Source: Geobacter sp. (GTDB lineage Bacteria > Desulfobacterota > Desulfuromonadia > Geobacterales > Pseudopelobacteraceae). Taken from it: a stretch of 64,000 nucleotides of DNA. Location: the NCBI GenBank assembly GCA_003574895.1, contig PJFB01000010.1:1-64000 (forward strand), written 5' to 3'. The stretch's first letter is position 1. Every line of letters starts with the position of its first letter. Of this stretch, positions 61,634 to 64,000 are shown piece after piece. The notes under the pieces were generated by a model. The model was not told the DNA's origin. It did no database searches and worked only from the letters and a program-made list of their open reading frames with translations. The position numbers and the translations under genes were made by a program.

Positions 61634-62683
61634 ATGATTAAGGTGCTGATAGTCGATGATTCCGCCACCACCAGGCATTTCTTGGAGCAGGTCTTCAATG
61701 CCGACCCGGCCCTGCGGGTGATCGGCCAGGCCCGGGATGGGGCAGAAGCCATTGAAATGGTGGAGCGGCTGGCTCCGGACGTTATCACCATGGATATCTG
61801 CATGCCGGGCCTGAGCGGGCTGGAGGCCACTGCCAGGATCATGGAGGAACACCCCACGCCGATTGTCATCCTGAGCGGAAACCTGGATGACGATGAGGTC
61901 ATGTCTTCATGCCGGGCCATGGAAGCGGGGGCGCTGGTGGCCTTGGCAAAACCCTCGGGGGGCGGTCATCCCGATCATGGTACGGCTGTTGCCGAACTGG
62001 TGCAGACCGTGAAGCTGATGTCTGAAGTCAGGGTGGTGAAGCGTTGGTTTCGTTCCAAAAAGGTATTGCCGCAGGTGTTTTCGCAGGCAGCGGATGCCAC
62101 CTTGCCGGGCAATCCGAAGCTGGTCGCGGTCGGTGCCTCGACAGGGGGACCGGTGGTCATCAATACCCTCCTGGCCGGGCTGACGCCTGATTTCCCCCTT
62201 CCGGTCCTGATCGTGCAGCACATGGCGGCAGGCTTTATCCGGGGGTTTGCGGAATGGCTCGGCATTTCTTCCGGTCTGCCGGTCCATATTGCCGCGGCTG
62301 GTGAAATCATGCTGCCGGGGCATGCCTATATCGCCCCCGATGGTTGCCAGACGATGGTTGCAAACGATAATCGCATAGCAATGGTTGCTGGGGTTGCCGA
62401 ATACGGTCACTGCCCTTCGGTTGCCGCCCTGTTCCGTTCCGTTGCCATGGTGCATGGCGGCCAAGCCATCGGCATTCTCCTGACCGGCATGGGGAGCGAC
62501 GGTGCCCGCGAACTGAAGATGATGAAAGACAAAGGGGCCGTTACAATCGCACAGGACCAGGCAAGTTCGGTCATTTACGGTATGCCCGGGGAAGCCGCGA
62601 AGCTCGGGGCGGCCACCTATGAGCTTCCGCCGGACAAGATGGCGGCCATGCTTGAACGGCTTGCCGTTGGCAGCAAGCGATGA
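61634..62683 (+). CDS. cheB: chemotaxis methylesterase (WspF-like)
   Basis: A 349-residue CheB. The receiver (1-125) has VLIVDDSATTRHFLE and ITMDICMPGLSG. The methylesterase (about 155-345) has the catalytic Ser in VGASTGGPVVI, His in VQHMAAGF and Asp in LTGMGSDGAREL. It reverses receptor methylation. Coupled tightly to cheA. Confidence 0.95.
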   Translation: MIKVLIVDDSATTRHFLEQVFNADPALRVIGQARDGAEAIEMVERLAPDVITMDICMPGLSGLEATARIMEEHPTPIVILSGNLDDDEVMSSCRAMEAGALVALAKPSGGGHPDHGTAVAELVQTVKLMSEVRVVKRWFRSKKVLPQVFSQAADATLPGNPKLVAVGASTGGPVVINTLLAGLTPDFPLPVLIVQHMAAGFIRGFAEWLGISSGLPVHIAAAGEIMLPGHAYIAPDGCQTMVANDNRIAMVAGVAEYGHCPSVAALFRSVAMVHGGQAIGILLTGMGSDGARELKMMKDKGAVTIAQDQASSVIYGMPGEAAKLGAATYELPPDKMAAMLERLAVGSKR

Positions 62684-62724
62684 TCTTTATCCAGTACCCC
62701 AGCTGAAGAAAGGAATCACGAACA

Positions 62725-63987
62725 ATGACAGATAGCGTGCGGATATCCGAATATTCCGGCGGGAAAATCATGATAGTAGAGGACAGCCCGACACAGGCGG
62801 CACATCTGCAGTATATGCTGGAAAAACAGGGCTATCGGGTAGTTATCGCCGGCAATGGCGCCAAGGCCCTTGATATGGTCAGTACGGAAAATCCGGCCCT
62901 GATCATCAGCGACATTCTCATGCCGGAGATGGATGGTTACGAGCTGTGCCGCCGGATCAAGTCCCATGATGAACAGTGCGGCATTCGGTTTATCCTGTTG
63001 ACGTCCCTCTCCGATCCACTGGACATCATCCGGGGGCTGGAGTGCGGCGCCGACAACTTCATAACCAAGCCGTACGATGAAGCATTTCTTGTCTCCCGCG
63101 TGGGGTATCTGCTGGAAAACCGTTATGAAGCCGAAGATTGCGCCGCATTGCCGGAAATAAAGATTCTCTTTTCCGGCAAGGAGTTTTCCATAACTTCCGG
63201 CCGCCATCAGATCCTCGATCTGCTGTTGTCCACCTATGAATCCACCATCATGAAGAACAAAGAACTGATCAAGGCAAGGGATGACCTGAATGAACGCAAC
63301 CAACAGTTGAAACAGGCCAACCAGGACCTGGAGGCCTTCAGCCATACCGTTTCCCATGACCTGCGGGGGCCGCTGAACAATATCTTCGGCTCCTGCCAGG
63401 TGATCCAGGAGCTGTACGGCAACAACCTTGACAAGAACTGTTTGGAATTCTTCACCTATATCCATGATGCAGCGAAAAACATGGACAAGCTGATCGGCAC
63501 CATCCTCAGGTTTTCCAGTCTCTCCCGCCAGGAAGTGCTTCGGGAGCAGGTCGATCTGAGTATCCTGACCAGGGAGATCGTTGCTGAACACCGCTTCAGG
63601 GATCCTCAGCGCCGGGTCACCACCGACATCATGGATGGAGTGACAGCCAGCGGCGATTTGCGGCTGCTGCGGGTTGTCATGGAGAATCTGGTTGCCAATG
63701 CCTGGAAATACACCAGTATGAAGGAAGTCGCCGTTATCCAATTCGGCATGCTGGAACAGGCGGGTCAAACGGTCTATTTCGTGCGCGACAACGGAGCCGG
63801 CTTCGACATGGCTTGCGCCGACAAGCTTTTCACCCCTTTTCAGCGCTTGCACGCAGCCAATGAATTCGAAGGGTTCGGAATCGGACTATCCACGGTGCAG
63901 CGGATTATCCAGCGCCATAACGGCCGTATCTGGGCCGAGGGCGAAATCGGAGCAGGCGCGGTATTTTACTTTACCCTGACCCCCTGA
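62725..63987 (+). CDS. receiver-histidine kinase protein closing the chemosensory operon
   Basis: A 420-residue protein with AAAGGAA upstream. The receiver (about 12-130) has KIMIVEDSPTQAAHLQ, ALIISDILMPEMDGYEL and the Lys in FITKPYDEAF. A coiled coil (about 170-205) leads to the HisKA H-box FSHTVSHDLRGPLNNI and a catalytic domain (NLVANAWKYT, VRDNGAGFD, GFGIGLSTVQRII). In Wsp loci this position holds WspR; here output passes to another phosphorelay. No further partner is visible before the window ends. Confidence 0.92.
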   Translation: MTDSVRISEYSGGKIMIVEDSPTQAAHLQYMLEKQGYRVVIAGNGAKALDMVSTENPALIISDILMPEMDGYELCRRIKSHDEQCGIRFILLTSLSDPLDIIRGLECGADNFITKPYDEAFLVSRVGYLLENRYEAEDCAALPEIKILFSGKEFSITSGRHQILDLLLSTYESTIMKNKELIKARDDLNERNQQLKQANQDLEAFSHTVSHDLRGPLNNIFGSCQVIQELYGNNLDKNCLEFFTYIHDAAKNMDKLIGTILRFSSLSRQEVLREQVDLSILTREIVAEHRFRDPQRRVTTDIMDGVTASGDLRLLRVVMENLVANAWKYTSMKEVAVIQFGMLEQAGQTVYFVRDNGAGFDMACADKLFTPFQRLHAANEFEGFGIGLSTVQRIIQRHNGRIWAEGEIGAGAVFYFTLTP

Positions 63988-64000
63988 AAGCGGGTCTTGG

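Overview
The chromosome segment is GC-rich and densely coded, and most of its genes look like those of a Geobacter-type delta-proteobacterium (Geobacterales). The reasons are frequent sigma-54 signals, a PII/ammonium-transport locus with two Amt proteins, an enhancer-binding protein beside NifX-like and C-GCAxxG-C-C redox proteins, and a Wsp-like chemosensory operon. The taxon is inferred from gene content only; no rRNA or tRNA gene was seen.

Layout. 1-3300: the 3' tip of a group II intron, then three AT-rich, co-oriented minus-strand genes separated by attC-like imperfect palindromes, which I read as an integron cassette array without an integrase (REC-SEFIR fusion, zinc-ribbon protein, TPR-like protein). 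3352-5920: poly(A) polymerase-type nucleotidyltransferase and an aldo/keto reductase. 6001-16849: one minus-strand nitrogen-scavenging operon with a sigma-54 promoter, a terminator/attenuator leader, an ABC importer, a NikR-fold regulator lacking the nickel ligands, two DUF1989 proteins, a urea/guanidine carboxylase and allophanate hydrolase. This set fits guanidine degradation at least as well as urea degradation. 17184-18921: cardiolipin synthase and a Rieske protein. 19206-24534: a second sigma-54-driven nitrogen locus (outer-membrane protein, GlnK, two Amt transporters) followed by a soluble histidine kinase.

24705-38766 holds mostly housekeeping and membrane genes: NhaD antiporter, RlpA-like protein, NDUFA9-like reductase, diguanylate cyclase, YqaA-like protein, WYL regulator, phosphofructokinase, MidA-like methyltransferase, HAD phosphatase, ferritin-like protein, RluD-type synthase, a Na,K-ATPase-like P-type pump and a DODA-type dioxygenase. 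38902-43667 is a self-contained redox/metal-cofactor locus. A methyltransferase lies behind a promoter flanked by TGTG-N6-CACA operators. It is followed by a PAS/sigma-54 activator, two activator-type palindromes, a sigma-54 promoter, and NifX-like, DUF5320-like, C-GCAxxG-C-C, small membrane, PaaI-like and CxxC proteins.

43782-45514 has a small conserved protein and a Do-type protease. 45805-53001 is an accessory stretch: XRE-cupin regulator, repeats, three copies of a GTAAAG-N3-CTTTAC operator, a second group II intron 3' end directly next to another AT-rich insert, a broken hicA with hicB between long direct repeats, an AAA/DUF4143 ATPase under a palindromic operator, an M48 protease, a MITE-like element, and a RAYT transposase with REP-like palindromes inside its own reading frame. 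53002-54653: ElbB and an NAD(P)-binding protein. 54776-63987: a chemosensory operon in Wsp-like order (CheW, CheR-TPR, CheW, MCP, CheA-REC, CheB), with a REC-histidine kinase where Wsp systems have the diguanylate cyclase WspR.
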